A stretch of 64,000 nt of DNA from Clostridium_AM sp900759715 (GTDB lineage: Bacteria; Bacillota; Clostridia; Clostridiales; Clostridiaceae). The notes below the pieces were generated by a model. The model saw only the letters and a program-made list of their open reading frames with translations, ran no database searches and had not been told where the DNA came from. Position numbers and translations under genes: made by a program. The DNA lies in NCBI GenBank assembly GCA_900759715.1, contig CAAEXF010000132.1, positions 129,074-193,073 of the forward strand, in the 5' to 3' direction. Below are positions 45,388 to 54,402 of this stretch, piece after piece (position 1 is the stretch's first letter; every line of letters starts with the position of its first letter).

Positions 45388-45605
45388 AGTCCTTGCTCCT
45401 ATCTACATTTCATTTTGTAAATAATGAAGCAAAGTCTGCACAAAAATATCTTAGCCTAAATAAAACTCTTAGATCCGGCTCCGAACAAAACTATGCTCTA
45501 TATCTTCATGCAGCTTTGCACGAAGCCTTCTTCCACAACATTTAATCTTGTATTTCCCACACTTTATTCCCCCTCACTTAGTTGTCCATTTATAACGTAA
45601 ATATA

Positions 45606-46508
45606 TCATACTTTTCTTAATTTATTCAATATAATTGATTCATTCTGCAGCACAAGTACTGCTCCTATAATGAAAACTACTCCTATAACTTGCGTAAATA
45701 CCATTGTCTCATTAAGCACTAAAAAAGCCAGAATTAATGTTATGGGAAGCTCTGCCGTTGCTATTATTGTGCTTTTCTCGGAGCCTACCAATGCAATTCC
45801 CTTGTACAAAAAAACAACCGGTAAAATTCCTGAAACAACCGCAAGTTCGAAAACATAAAATACCATCTGTGGATTCAAAGTTATATCAAACCTAAAAAAG
45901 CCTGGATTAAGAATAGCTGAAATTACAAACATAACAACAGATGTATACATTGCCAAAACCTCTGACTTTACATCATTAAGCTTTAAATCAGCAAATACAT
46001 TAAAAAAGGCATAAGATATGCTGCATATAACTCCATAAACAAGACCTATAACAGGTGTTTCAGCAACATTTAGATTAAAAAGGTTTATTACCATTCCACT
46101 TCCTATTACTGCAAGCATCAGTGCCAAATTATTTACCAAACTAATTTTACGTATACCAGTTATAACAAAAAATAGTGTAACAAAAACTGGATGTGTAAAA
46201 ATAAGCATTGATGCAATACCTGCATTTATCTTTTCAAGAGCTAAATAGAAAAATACTGTAGTGGCTGTACTACCAAAAGTCCCTTGAATAATTACCCTTT
46301 TAAGTTGTCCCTTAGTAAGTATCATTGACTTTTTATCCTTAATGAAAAGGTATATAAACATTATTACCGCACTTACCGCATTCTGCATGACTAGAAGATC
46401 ATACACTTTCATACCTGTATTAAAAGCACTTTTCCCTATTATAGCTATTAAAGCAAAGAAGAAAGCTGCTAAAGACACATATATATATCCTAGACTGCTT
46501 TTTTTCAA
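45606..46508 (-). CDS. EamA (DMT) family transporter
   Basis: This 300-residue protein has ten membrane segments in two EamA halves (about 5-135 and 145-290). These are drug/metabolite carriers, often exporters of amino acids or other small metabolites; the substrate is unknown. A TTG at 46508 is 5 bases after AAGGGGTGG and is preferred over a GTG at 46517 that overlaps the site. Confidence 0.88.
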   Translation of the reverse strand: MKKSSLGYIYVSLAAFFFALIAIIGKSAFNTGMKVYDLLVMQNAVSAVIMFIYLFIKDKKSMILTKGQLKRVIIQGTFGSTATTVFFYLALEKINAGIASMLIFTHPVFVTLFFVITGIRKISLVNNLALMLAVIGSGMVINLFNLNVAETPVIGLVYGVICSISYAFFNVFADLKLNDVKSEVLAMYTSVVMFVISAILNPGFFRFDITLNPQMVFYVFELAVVSGILPVVFLYKGIALVGSEKSTIIATAELPITLILAFLVLNETMVFTQVIGVVFIIGAVLVLQNESIILNKLRKV

Positions 46509-46618
46509 TTTAACCACCCCTTAGTAAATACATTACCACTTAAGGAATATCATGTCACACCCCTATTTCTAACTTATTTTAGCATGACTATATCTTTCCA
46601 CACACTTAATAATAACAT

Positions 46619-46656
46619 AAAAGCTAGTACAGAAGTAAAATTCTATACTAGCTTTT
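46619..46656. terminator. terminator-like hairpin between divergent genes
   Basis: AAAAGCTAGTA and its complement form an 11-bp stem. Lying between two genes that point away from each other, it would act in a leader or on antisense transcripts rather than at a gene end. Confidence 0.55.
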
Positions 46657-46790
46657 ATTAACTAATTTTTGCTTATATCTTCTTTCAACTTTTCATAATA
46701 GATATAACAGGTTAAAGAAAAGAACAAACAAAAATATAATAAAAGAACTTGCTCACTAGAACTTCACAATTTTTTTACTGTGACACTGTA

Positions 46791-46807
46791 AATTTTACTG
46801 TAAAATT
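46791..46807 (+). promoter_or_regulatory. palindrome upstream of pepP
   Basis: AATTTTACTGTAAAATT is a perfect 17-base palindrome, preceded by a related run (TTTACTGTGACACTGTAAA). It lies just before a TATAAT at 46832. It is similar to, but two bases longer than, the CodY box AATTTTCWGAAAATT; the binding protein is not known. Confidence 0.4.
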
Positions 46808-46941
46808 GTATAAAATAATCAAATAGTATTGTATAATAGAAATATATTCTTAATTAAGAATTTTCAAACATATGCTCTAAAAGAATATGATTTGATTATA
46901 AGTATTAAATAAACAATAAATTATGAAAGAGAGGAATAAAC

Positions 46942-48741
46942 ATGAGTGAAAATGCAAAAGAAATAATTTCGAAACTGAGAGTGGTTATGGAAGAAAAGGG
47001 ATTGGATGCTTACATTATTCCATCTTCAGATAATCATCAAAGTGAGTATGTAGGAGAATTCTTTAAGGCAAGAGCCTATGTATCAGGCTTTAATGGTGAT
47101 GCTGGAACAGTTGTCATTACAAAGGATGAAGCAGGGCTTTGGACTGATGGAAGATTTTTTCTACAGGCTGAGTATCAGCTTAAAGACAGTGGAATCAAGC
47201 TCTTTAAAATGGGTAACCCAGGCGTACCTACTATATTGGAATACTTGGAAGCCGAAATGCCTAACAATGGAAAACTAGGATTTGATGGACGTCTTATTGC
47301 CATGCAAGAAGGAGAAGAATTTGTTCAGACACTTGCTAATAAGAATGTGGTGGTTGAATATAACCATGATCTTATTGAGAGAGTCTGGGAAAACCGTCCT
47401 AAGTTAGCAAATGAACCTGTTTTTCTTCTTGAAGAAAAGTATTCTGGTGAAAGTACAGCATCAAAACTTGGCAGAGTAAGAGACGTTATGCAAGAAGTAG
47501 GCGCAAATTACCATGTCCTCGCAACCTTGGATGAAATCGCATGGTTATTAAATATACGTGGAAATGACATCATGTATTCACCATTGATTCTTTCTTATGT
47601 GGTTGTTTCCATGGATAAGGTATATTTGTTCATTGAAGAAAGCCGAATTGATGCCAAAATTAAGGAAGTTTTAGCTAAGGATAATGTAGTGCTAAAACCT
47701 TACAACGACATTTATGAATATGTTAAAGGCTTCAAGTCTGAAGATGCAGTGCTTATCGACCCAGATCGTATCAACTATGCACTATATAAAGACATTCCAG
47801 ATCATACAAAAAAAATAAAAATGGACAATCCTTCTGTCCTATTCAAAGCCATTAAAAATCCTGTGGAGCTTGCCAATATTGAAAAAGCTCACGTTAAAGA
47901 CGGAGTTGCTGTTACAAAGTTAATGTATTGGTTAAAAACAAATATAGGAAAAATAAAAATTACAGAAATCAGCGCTACTGATAAACTAGAAGAGTTCAGA
48001 AAAATGCAGGATAATTACTTATGGCAAAGCTTTGACCCAATTTGTGCTTTCAAGGAACATGCAGCTATGATGCACTATACTTCTACACCTGAAACAGATG
48101 TGGAACTTGCAGAAGGAAGCTTCTTCTTAACAGATACTGGTGGAAACTACTTTGAAGGCTCAACAGATATCACAAGAACAATTGCCCTTGGCGAAGTGAG
48201 CAAAGAGCTTAAGCAGCACTTCACAGCTGTGGCTAGAGCTATGATGAATCTATCACGTGCTAAATTTTTGTATGGATGCAAAGGCTACAACTTGGATATA
48301 TTGGCTAGAGGACCTATTTGGAATCTAGATATAGATTATAAATGCGGAACTGGTCATGGTGTTGGCTATTTGTCAACTATTCATGAGGCACCTACCGGCT
48401 TTAGATGGTATATAGTACCATCCAAGCACGAAACCCATATATTAGAGGAAGGCATGGTTTTAACTAATGAGCCTGGTATTTATATAGATGGATCTCATGG
48501 CATCCGTACAGAGAATGAACTTATTGTTAGAAAAGGTGTTGAAAACCATTTCGGACAATTCATGCACTTTGATGTTGTAACATATGCTCCAATTGATTTG
48601 GATGCCATAGACCCAGAAGACCTTAATCGTGATGAGAAAATGTATTTAAACAGTTATCATAAACTTGTGTACCAGAAATTAGCACCTCACTTAACTGATG
48701 AAGAGCAAGCTTGGTTAAAGTTATATACAAGAGAAGTTTAA
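46942..48741 (+). CDS. pepP: aminopeptidase P, three-domain type
   Basis: The 599-residue protein has two creatinase-like N-terminal domains (about 5-130 and 160-300), the M24 metallopeptidase domain (about 315-535) and a C-terminal extension of family M24 clade members. The metal ligands are visible: Asp in LTDTGG, Asp in STDITRT, His in GTGHGVG, Glu in NEPGIY and Glu in RTENEL. It removes an N-terminal residue in front of proline and needs two manganese ions. It starts from an ATG after GAAAGAGAGG. Confidence 0.93.
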   Translation: MSENAKEIISKLRVVMEEKGLDAYIIPSSDNHQSEYVGEFFKARAYVSGFNGDAGTVVITKDEAGLWTDGRFFLQAEYQLKDSGIKLFKMGNPGVPTILEYLEAEMPNNGKLGFDGRLIAMQEGEEFVQTLANKNVVVEYNHDLIERVWENRPKLANEPVFLLEEKYSGESTASKLGRVRDVMQEVGANYHVLATLDEIAWLLNIRGNDIMYSPLILSYVVVSMDKVYLFIEESRIDAKIKEVLAKDNVVLKPYNDIYEYVKGFKSEDAVLIDPDRINYALYKDIPDHTKKIKMDNPSVLFKAIKNPVELANIEKAHVKDGVAVTKLMYWLKTNIGKIKITEISATDKLEEFRKMQDNYLWQSFDPICAFKEHAAMMHYTSTPETDVELAEGSFFLTDTGGNYFEGSTDITRTIALGEVSKELKQHFTAVARAMMNLSRAKFLYGCKGYNLDILARGPIWNLDIDYKCGTGHGVGYLSTIHEAPTGFRWYIVPSKHETHILEEGMVLTNEPGIYIDGSHGIRTENELIVRKGVENHFGQFMHFDVVTYAPIDLDAIDPEDLNRDEKMYLNSYHKLVYQKLAPHLTDEEQAWLKLYTREV

Positions 48742-48841
48742 AAAATTAGATTTGGTGTGTGGATATTACTGTTCTTACTTTGACAAAAATTTTTCAAAAT
48801 AAGGCTATGTTAAAGAATAGTGTTGATAATATAGCATATTA

Positions 48842-48869
48842 TAAGGGAATTCCTCAAGGGATTCCCTTA
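48842..48869 (+). terminator. terminator of pepP
   Basis: TAAGGGAAT and ATTCCCTTA form a 9-bp stem with a 10-base loop, about 100 bases past the stop. Confidence 0.65.
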
Positions 48870-48917
48870 ATTTGTACTTTAAGAAAATAGCGAATATTTC
48901 TTTATAAATTCTTTTTG

Positions 48918-49075
48918 CTATTTACCAAGAACTATTAAACCATCAATTATTTCAAATCCGTTTTTCTCATAAAATTGCTGTGATGGATAATCCTCTTCTG
49001 TATTTAATATCATTCCATTCATTCTTTGATTCAAATATATATTTATTTTTACATAGAGTTCAAGATTATTGTCTT
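48918..49075 (-). pseudogene. C-terminal remnant of a GNAT acetyltransferase
   Basis: The reverse strand reads MILNTEEDYPSQQFYEKNGF and ends EIIDGLIVLGK. QQFYEKNGFE is the typical last helix-strand of GNAT enzymes. The frame closes with a stop about 51 codons upstream and the acetyl-CoA-binding part is missing, so only a remnant remains. Confidence 0.65.
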
Positions 49076-49266
49076 TTTAATAATTATTATTGACTAATAA
49101 TTATATTTATGGGATAATATACTTAAATATTTGAAAATTATCACTAGTTGATATAAACTTTATAAATAAGTATTTATAATTTGATATGCTAATAATAAGT
49201 ACTAGAAAAATTTTATTTAGGTATTAAGTTAAAGTTTAAAAGAACAGTTAAAAGGAGAAATATAAA

Positions 49267-49968
49267 ATGTTAAGAAAGATAGAAAGTAACAATATGGGCA
49301 GCAGCAACCTTGGATGGCTAAGAAGTAAATTTCACTTTTCTTTTGCAGAGTACTACAATTCAAACAATATAAATTTTGGAGTTTTAAGAGTTATAAATGA
49401 TGATTTAATTGATCCTAATACTGGATTTGATACTCATCCTCATAAAGATATGGAGATAATATCCTATGTAGTTGATGGTGAGCTTACTCATGAAGATAGT
49501 ATGGGCAATAAGAACGCCTTAACTCGTGGTGATGTGCAATATATGAGTGCAGGAACAGGAGTGTATCATAGTGAACATAATTTTGGAGAAAATCTATTAA
49601 GGCTTTTACAAATATGGATATTCCCTGATAAGAAAGATTATGAACCTAACTATGGAGACCATAAATTTAACTGGAATGATAGAAAAAATAAGTGGCTTCA
49701 TATGGTTTCAAGTAAAGATGGAAGCGCACCAATAAAAATAAATCAGGATATTAATATTTATTCCTTAGAACTTGATAAAGGAAAAGAAATTAGATTCCCA
49801 TTAAAGGAAGGAAGACAGGCGTATTTGGTACAAATTGAAGGAAAATCTGAATTAAACAATATTGAGTTAGCAGATAGAGATGGAATGGAAATAGTCGAAG
49901 AAGACATTTTGATACAGTCTAAAGAAACTTCTCATATTTTAATTTTAGAAATGAATAAACAAGATTAA
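49267..49968 (+). CDS. pirin-family protein
   Basis: This 233-residue double-cupin protein carries the pirin metal motif: DTHPHKDMEIISYVVDGELTHEDS region near residue 57, with His and Glu ligands, and GTGVYHSEHNF near 98. Bacterial pirins such as YhaK/YhhW bind iron and some act as quercetinases; the role here is unknown. It starts after AAAAGGAG. A nitroreductase gene follows 90 bases later in the same direction. Confidence 0.88.
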   Translation: MLRKIESNNMGSSNLGWLRSKFHFSFAEYYNSNNINFGVLRVINDDLIDPNTGFDTHPHKDMEIISYVVDGELTHEDSMGNKNALTRGDVQYMSAGTGVYHSEHNFGENLLRLLQIWIFPDKKDYEPNYGDHKFNWNDRKNKWLHMVSSKDGSAPIKINQDINIYSLELDKGKEIRFPLKEGRQAYLVQIEGKSELNNIELADRDGMEIVEEDILIQSKETSHILILEMNKQD

Positions 49969-50058
49969 GCTTCTCTAAATCATAGAAAATTGGAATACAT
50001 TAAATACTACTTACAAATAATAAAAAAATATTTTATATAAATTTGGAGGGATGATTAC

Positions 50059-50658
50059 ATGGCAAAGGATTTTTATACTGCAGTAGCAGACAGACGTACA
50101 TTTTATGGAATTAGCAAGGAGTCAGCAGTCTCAGACGAGAGAATTAAAGAAATTATTGAGCATGCTGTAAAACATACACCATCATCATTCAATTCTCAAA
50201 GTGCAAGAGTAGTTCTATTATTAGGAGAAAATCATAATAAATTATGGGACATTACAAAAGAAAACTTGAGAAAAATTGTACCGGCAGATAAGTTTAGTTC
50301 TACTGAAAATAAAATAAATTCATTCCGTAATGGATATGGTACAATTTTATTCTTTGAAGATACTAGTGTAATTGAATCTCTTCAACAACAGTTTGCTCTT
50401 TATAAGGATAACTTTCCAATTTGGTCTCAACAATCAAGTGGCATGCATCAGTATGTTATCTGGACTGCATTAGAAATTGAAGGCTTTGGAGTATCCTTAC
50501 AACACTATAATGAACTTATTGAAGCTGATGTGAAGAAAGAATGGTCAATACCAGATAACTGGAAGCTTATTGCGCAAATGCCTTTTGGAAAACCAACAGC
50601 ACAACCAGATGAAAAACAATTCCAACCATTAGAGAATCGTGTTAAGATATTTAAATAA
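50059..50658 (+). CDS. nitroreductase-family oxidoreductase
   Basis: The 199-residue FMN-dependent enzyme belongs to the small nitroreductase group with HVT/PSSFNSQSARVVLLLG (about residues 38-55) and GFGVSLQHYNEL near 152. It probably reduces quinones or nitro compounds. It starts after GGAGGG, ends in a strong terminator, and may be cotranscribed with the pirin gene. Confidence 0.88.
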   Translation: MAKDFYTAVADRRTFYGISKESAVSDERIKEIIEHAVKHTPSSFNSQSARVVLLLGENHNKLWDITKENLRKIVPADKFSSTENKINSFRNGYGTILFFEDTSVIESLQQQFALYKDNFPIWSQQSSGMHQYVIWTALEIEGFGVSLQHYNELIEADVKKEWSIPDNWKLIAQMPFGKPTAQPDEKQFQPLENRVKIFK

Positions 50659-50696
50659 ATGGCTCTGTTTTAATACAATGTTGAAATATTATATAA

Positions 50697-50730
50697 AATA
50701 AGAGGGTGAACGTAAATTCATCCTCTTATT
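50697..50730 (+). terminator. terminator of the nitroreductase gene
   Basis: AATAAGAGG and CCTCTTATT, with an inner TGAA/TTCA pair, form a stem followed by CGCTTTTT. Confidence 0.8.
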
Positions 50731-50762
50731 CGCTTTTTAAGAAAATTGTTAAGCATCAGTCA

Positions 50763-51590
50763 CTAATTTTTAAACCTAAGATGATAGAAATTTGAGATAT
50801 GAAACAAGTCATTTAAAGTCATTTGAATATTGTTTAGTATACCCCATTCTTTTTTTCTATTTATTTTTTCAAAGAAGCCAAAGTAATCTTTAACTTCAAT
50901 ATACGGGCTAAATCTTTGAAGTGATTTTAAATTTTTTATTGCTAGTTTCAGTTCAATATTGCCTAAATTATACTTTTTAATGGCACGATTAGTCCTATTG
51001 TTGCTTGATTTTGAAGAAGGAGCATCAAATATAATTTCACTATTAGGAAAGTTTTTAGCCAAATTATTGAAGAAAACTTTTATATTTTCTTCATCATAAT
51101 ATGCAAATAAACCTCCTGCTAGAAAAAAAACATTATCATAATCTTTTTTTATATCATTAAACCAACTAGCATCTAAAAAGGATTTAGCAATGCACCTTTC
51201 TCTATTACTCTCAGGTAATAATTTTTTTCGTAATTCTATAACATCTGGTAGGTCAATATTGTACCAATTCAACTTTCCATTATCGACTCTAAAAAATGTT
51301 GTATCTAGTCCAGCACCTAGATTTACTATTGCTGAATTGGGATATTTGCTAATAAAATCTTTAATTGCATTATCAAAGGTTTTTGCTCTAACAACAAACA
51401 TTAATCTTTTTAATAAAGTTGAATTTTTTTCAATAACTGAAAAGTCATAATCTAATCTTTTCACTAATCCATAAGCAGTTTGGTCATTTATTATAGGGTT
51501 GGACATTTCAGTTTCTTTTGCCCTACTCCATAACGATATTAATAATGTGTTTTGTATGTTATTTAGTTCAACTTTAACTTTATTTTTCAT
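50763..51590 (-). CDS. class I SAM methyltransferase, LCMT type
   Basis: The 275-residue protein has the SAM motif AIVNLGAGLDTTFFRVD near residue 88 and then NLPDV-like YNIDLPDVIELRK, typical of the leucine carboxyl methyltransferase/PPM family often annotated as polyketide synthesis O-methyltransferases. The target is unknown. There is no biosynthetic cluster around it. It starts after AGAGGTGTAAT. Confidence 0.85.
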   Translation of the reverse strand: MKNKVKVELNNIQNTLLISLWSRAKETEMSNPIINDQTAYGLVKRLDYDFSVIEKNSTLLKRLMFVVRAKTFDNAIKDFISKYPNSAIVNLGAGLDTTFFRVDNGKLNWYNIDLPDVIELRKKLLPESNRERCIAKSFLDASWFNDIKKDYDNVFFLAGGLFAYYDEENIKVFFNNLAKNFPNSEIIFDAPSSKSSNNRTNRAIKKYNLGNIELKLAIKNLKSLQRFSPYIEVKDYFGFFEKINRKKEWGILNNIQMTLNDLFHISNFYHLRFKN

Positions 51591-51787
51591 ATTACACCTC
51601 TATTTCAAATGAAAAATACATCTTTTATTATTGATTTTTTCCGTCTTATATTATAATTGTTCATTTCAATTCCAACACTATATGCTTATTATAACATAAT
51701 TACAATAAAATGTATGTTGCTACACAAATATCGGTTGCCTCTCTTTGAAGTCAGTTATCTTAGTATAAAAATAAGGTATATTACTTT

Positions 51788-51816
51788 GAACGATAAAATT
51801 TTTAGTTCTTATCGTT
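51788..51816. other. hairpin in a gene-poor stretch
   Basis: AACGATAA and TTATCGTT pair around a 12-base loop, followed by TCTTTCTCTT on the plus strand. It could be a terminator of an unknown short transcript. No gene is seen between 51591 and 51907. Confidence 0.35.
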
Positions 51817-51849
51817 TCTTTCTCTTGGATATATTATTAGTTTACTTTA

Positions 51850-51889
51850 GAATTTAGTTGACATAATATTGTGATTGTCAACTAAATTC
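51850..51889. repeat. 14-bp inverted repeat
   Basis: GAATTTAGTTGACA and its exact complement flank a 12-base centre (TAATATTGTGAT). It may be an operator or the trace of a small mobile element; neither neighbouring gene begins close to it. Confidence 0.5.
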
Positions 51890-51907
51890 TGATAAAAAAT
51901 GAAATAT

Positions 51908-51950
51908 AAAAAACAGGTATAAGACCCTTTAATCCTTGTACCTGTTTTTT
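51908..51950 (-). terminator. terminator behind the flavodoxin-like remnant
   Basis: AAAAAACAGGTA and TACCTGTTTTTT form a perfect 12-bp stem. It works in both directions by sequence; the remnant at 51983-52127 ends just before it. Confidence 0.7.
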
Positions 51951-51982
51951 AAACTCTGTTAATTATAGTCATATTATATAAG

Positions 51983-52127
51983 TTAAGCCTTTACTATGCT
52001 TTCTACCATTTCTTTTGCTGTATACTTTCCATATTCGCTAAGATCTCTCTACGCCATTATCACAGGCTGCAGTGAGCCCGTCCTCATTTGGACTACTTGT
52101 TATAACTATTATTTTTATATTGATCAC
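51983..52127 (-). pseudogene. remnant of an NADPH-dependent FMN reductase/flavodoxin-like gene
   Basis: From a GTG at 52127 the frame reads MINIKIIVITSSPNEDGLTA, the FMN-binding start of flavodoxin-like reductases, up to CDNGVE. One base later the next frame continues DLSEYGKYTAKEMVESIVKA to a stop, a typical C-terminus of the same family. About 100 or more codons between are missing and the frame is broken, so this is an internally deleted pseudogene. Confidence 0.65.
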
Positions 52128-52350
52128 TATCCTATTCCAATTAAAATTCCCTTAGGCTTTAATGACTATATATCGTATATACTATCATAAATATAAACTT
52201 ACTGGGATAATTTGTGTAAAAATCTCAAAAAAATAGTAGTGCAAAATACTTTTATAATTTATAGTGAACCTAATGGATGTATTTACTGTCTTAGTATATG
52301 TAATTAATTATAAACAGCATGCTGTTAGTGAATTTTGAGGGGGGGCACCA

Positions 52351-52884
52351 GTGGTGGAGCTAGAGCTTTTAGTTAAAAAAGCACAAAAAGGTAATGAAGA
52401 CGCCTTTATTGATCTTATAGAGATGCACAAAAAACTTATGTATAGTGTTGCTAAGTCAATGATCCACAATGATGAGGACATAGCAGACATAATACAAGAA
52501 ACCATATTAAAAATTTATAAGAACATAAAAATTTTAAAAGATTCAAGTGGTTTTAAAGCATGGCTTATGAGAATTCTTATAAATAATTGTAATGATTTCA
52601 TTAAAAATAATAAAAAAGTTGTGAGTATAGATGAAGCAGTTATACCAAGCCAAAAGTGTGAAGAATTCCAAAATATTGAACTTAAAGAGATTTTTAATAG
52701 TTTAGATGAAAATTTAAGATTGATAGTACAGCTGTATTATATTGAAGATATTTCAGTAAAAGATATATCTAAATTAATCAACATACCAGAAGGCACTGTA
52801 AAATCAAGACTTTATAGAGCACGAAAGATATTGAGTGAATTGTTTACAGATGGGAGTGAAGGTTATGCAAAAAATGTTAGATGA
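52351..52884 (+). CDS. ECF-type RNA polymerase sigma factor
   Basis: The 177-residue protein has sigma-70 region 2 (about 8-75, with DEDIADIIQETILKIYKNI) and region 4 (about 115-165, with EDISVKDISKLINIPEGTVKSRLYRARK). It would direct RNA polymerase to a small set of stress or envelope genes. It starts from a GTG after GAGGGGGGG and overlaps the downstream DUF4179 gene by 20 bases, which is the expected anti-sigma partner. Similar pairs respond to envelope stress. Confidence 0.9.
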   Translation: MVELELLVKKAQKGNEDAFIDLIEMHKKLMYSVAKSMIHNDEDIADIIQETILKIYKNIKILKDSSGFKAWLMRILINNCNDFIKNNKKVVSIDEAVIPSQKCEEFQNIELKEIFNSLDENLRLIVQLYYIEDISVKDISKLINIPEGTVKSRLYRARKILSELFTDGSEGYAKNVR

Positions 52885-54340
52885 TAAAGAGTTAATGGAA
52901 CTTTTAAAGAAGCATAATGATATAGATATACCAAATGTGGTTGATACTAAAATTCAAGATACTTATAAGCTTATAAAAAGAAATAAAACCAGAAGAAAGG
53001 CAAAAAGATGTGCAGCAGCTGCAGCAATATTATTGTCAATTGGAGCTGCAAGCATAGCCTTATATAACAATCCTGCTTTAGCCTATGAAATACCAGGAGT
53101 AAAAGCTTTAGTTAATAAGACATCTTTATTTAAAGATGAAAAACTATCTAAATATTCTACACCTATAGAAGCAAAATGCAAAGATAAAGGAATAGAACTA
53201 GGAATTAAGGAAGTTATATATGATGGAAGTGATATTTATATTGCATATATTGTTAAAAGTGATAAAGCATTAAAAATAGATGCAGACAAAATGTATGGTT
53301 CTGCTATAGTGCCAGTAAGATATAACGGAAGAGAAATAAAAGTTATTGGAAGTGAAGTAAATGAATGGGAAGATATGGGATACGAAAAAATAGATGATAA
53401 TACTTATATAGTAAAGGAAAGATTAGGAATTCAAGCCTTTAGTAAACCTATAGATGAAATTGGTATTGAAGAAAAAATTAATAAACTAGCGGGTGTTCAA
53501 GGAAGTTGGCAACTTAATTTTAAAATAAATATTGATAGCATGAAAGACAAAGTAAAAGCAGTAGAAGTAAATAAAAAGGTTGATTTTGGATACGGCAAAT
53601 TAAAGTTAACAGACTTGCAAATAAGTCCTATAAAATCCAGAATAGTCTTTGAAAAGTGGAATTCCATATTTAATAAACAAGATGAAGATGAACATATAAA
53701 ATTTCTCAAAGACTATAATTTTGTTATTTCAGATGATAAAGGAAGAGGACTTCAGATGTTTGACAAAGGATCCTCCTCTAACCAAATGAAATCAAAATTA
53801 GAAAAAAGATTTAACACTGCTGATGAGGAAATACCAAAGTTTATAGTAATAACACCAGTAAAAAGACTTGCCTCATTAGATATGGAACTCTATCGTAAAA
53901 TGAAGAGTGAAGATGTAAATGCAGGAATAATACCAGAAGAAAGAAGAAATCAATACGTAAGTTATGGTACATTAGATAAACTGCCAGTAGTAATTAATAC
54001 AGAAAATTTTGGTAACCTATCCATAGATAGAGTGGAACAAAAGGAAGAAAGTGTATACGTATATATAAGCATAAGCCAAGGAAAGTTCCTAAACATTTTC
54101 GACAATGAAATTATGATATACGATAAAACTAAAGATAAGAATAATAGAAACTCTTATTATGGCAATAAACTTTTAGAAAGAGTAAAAGATAATAACTATG
54201 TGCTAAAGATAGATAAAAATGATATTGCAGACAAAGGAAAAATAGATTTTAGCAGGCTAAAGGATTATGAAGTAGTAACTCCGAACTTCGATAAAGACTA
54301 TGAATTAGTAGGAAAAGAACTGAAGATAGATTTAAAGTAA
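52865..54340 (+). CDS. DUF4179 membrane protein, probable anti-sigma factor
   Basis: The 491-residue product has a cytoplasmic N-terminus of about 45 residues, one membrane helix (AAAAAILLSIGAASIALY near residue 52) and a large extracellular DUF4179 domain. This layout and the overlap with an ECF sigma gene are typical of membrane anti-sigma factors. The ATG at 52865 follows GGGAGTGAAGG and is preferred over 52835. No protease site can be recognised, so how the sigma factor is released is open. Confidence 0.85.
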   Translation: MQKMLDDKELMELLKKHNDIDIPNVVDTKIQDTYKLIKRNKTRRKAKRCAAAAAILLSIGAASIALYNNPALAYEIPGVKALVNKTSLFKDEKLSKYSTPIEAKCKDKGIELGIKEVIYDGSDIYIAYIVKSDKALKIDADKMYGSAIVPVRYNGREIKVIGSEVNEWEDMGYEKIDDNTYIVKERLGIQAFSKPIDEIGIEEKINKLAGVQGSWQLNFKINIDSMKDKVKAVEVNKKVDFGYGKLKLTDLQISPIKSRIVFEKWNSIFNKQDEDEHIKFLKDYNFVISDDKGRGLQMFDKGSSSNQMKSKLEKRFNTADEEIPKFIVITPVKRLASLDMELYRKMKSEDVNAGIIPEERRNQYVSYGTLDKLPVVINTENFGNLSIDRVEQKEESVYVYISISQGKFLNIFDNEIMIYDKTKDKNNRNSYYGNKLLERVKDNNYVLKIDKNDIADKGKIDFSRLKDYEVVTPNFDKDYELVGKELKIDLK

Positions 54341-54345
54341 TTACT

Positions 54346-54391
54346 ATGGTGGTTCAAACTGGAAACTTAAGTTTCTAGTTTGAACCACCAT
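54346..54391. terminator. 46-bp palindrome after the DUF4179 gene
   Basis: ATGGTGGTTCAAACT, GGAAACTT and their complements make 23 pairs, one a G-U, with almost no loop. It is too long for an ordinary terminator but lies where one is expected between convergent genes; it may also be the trace of a mobile element. Confidence 0.55.
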
Positions 54392-54402
54392 ATAATCTAA
54401 TA

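Noticed and set aside
50763..51590. Polyketide cluster suggested by the LCMT-type methyltransferase
   Set aside because: No synthase or other biosynthetic gene is nearby; the family is widespread outside such clusters.
51657..51857. A 66-codon frame on the plus strand
   Set aside because: No ribosome site, residue make-up typical of random AT-rich DNA, and it crosses a hairpin.
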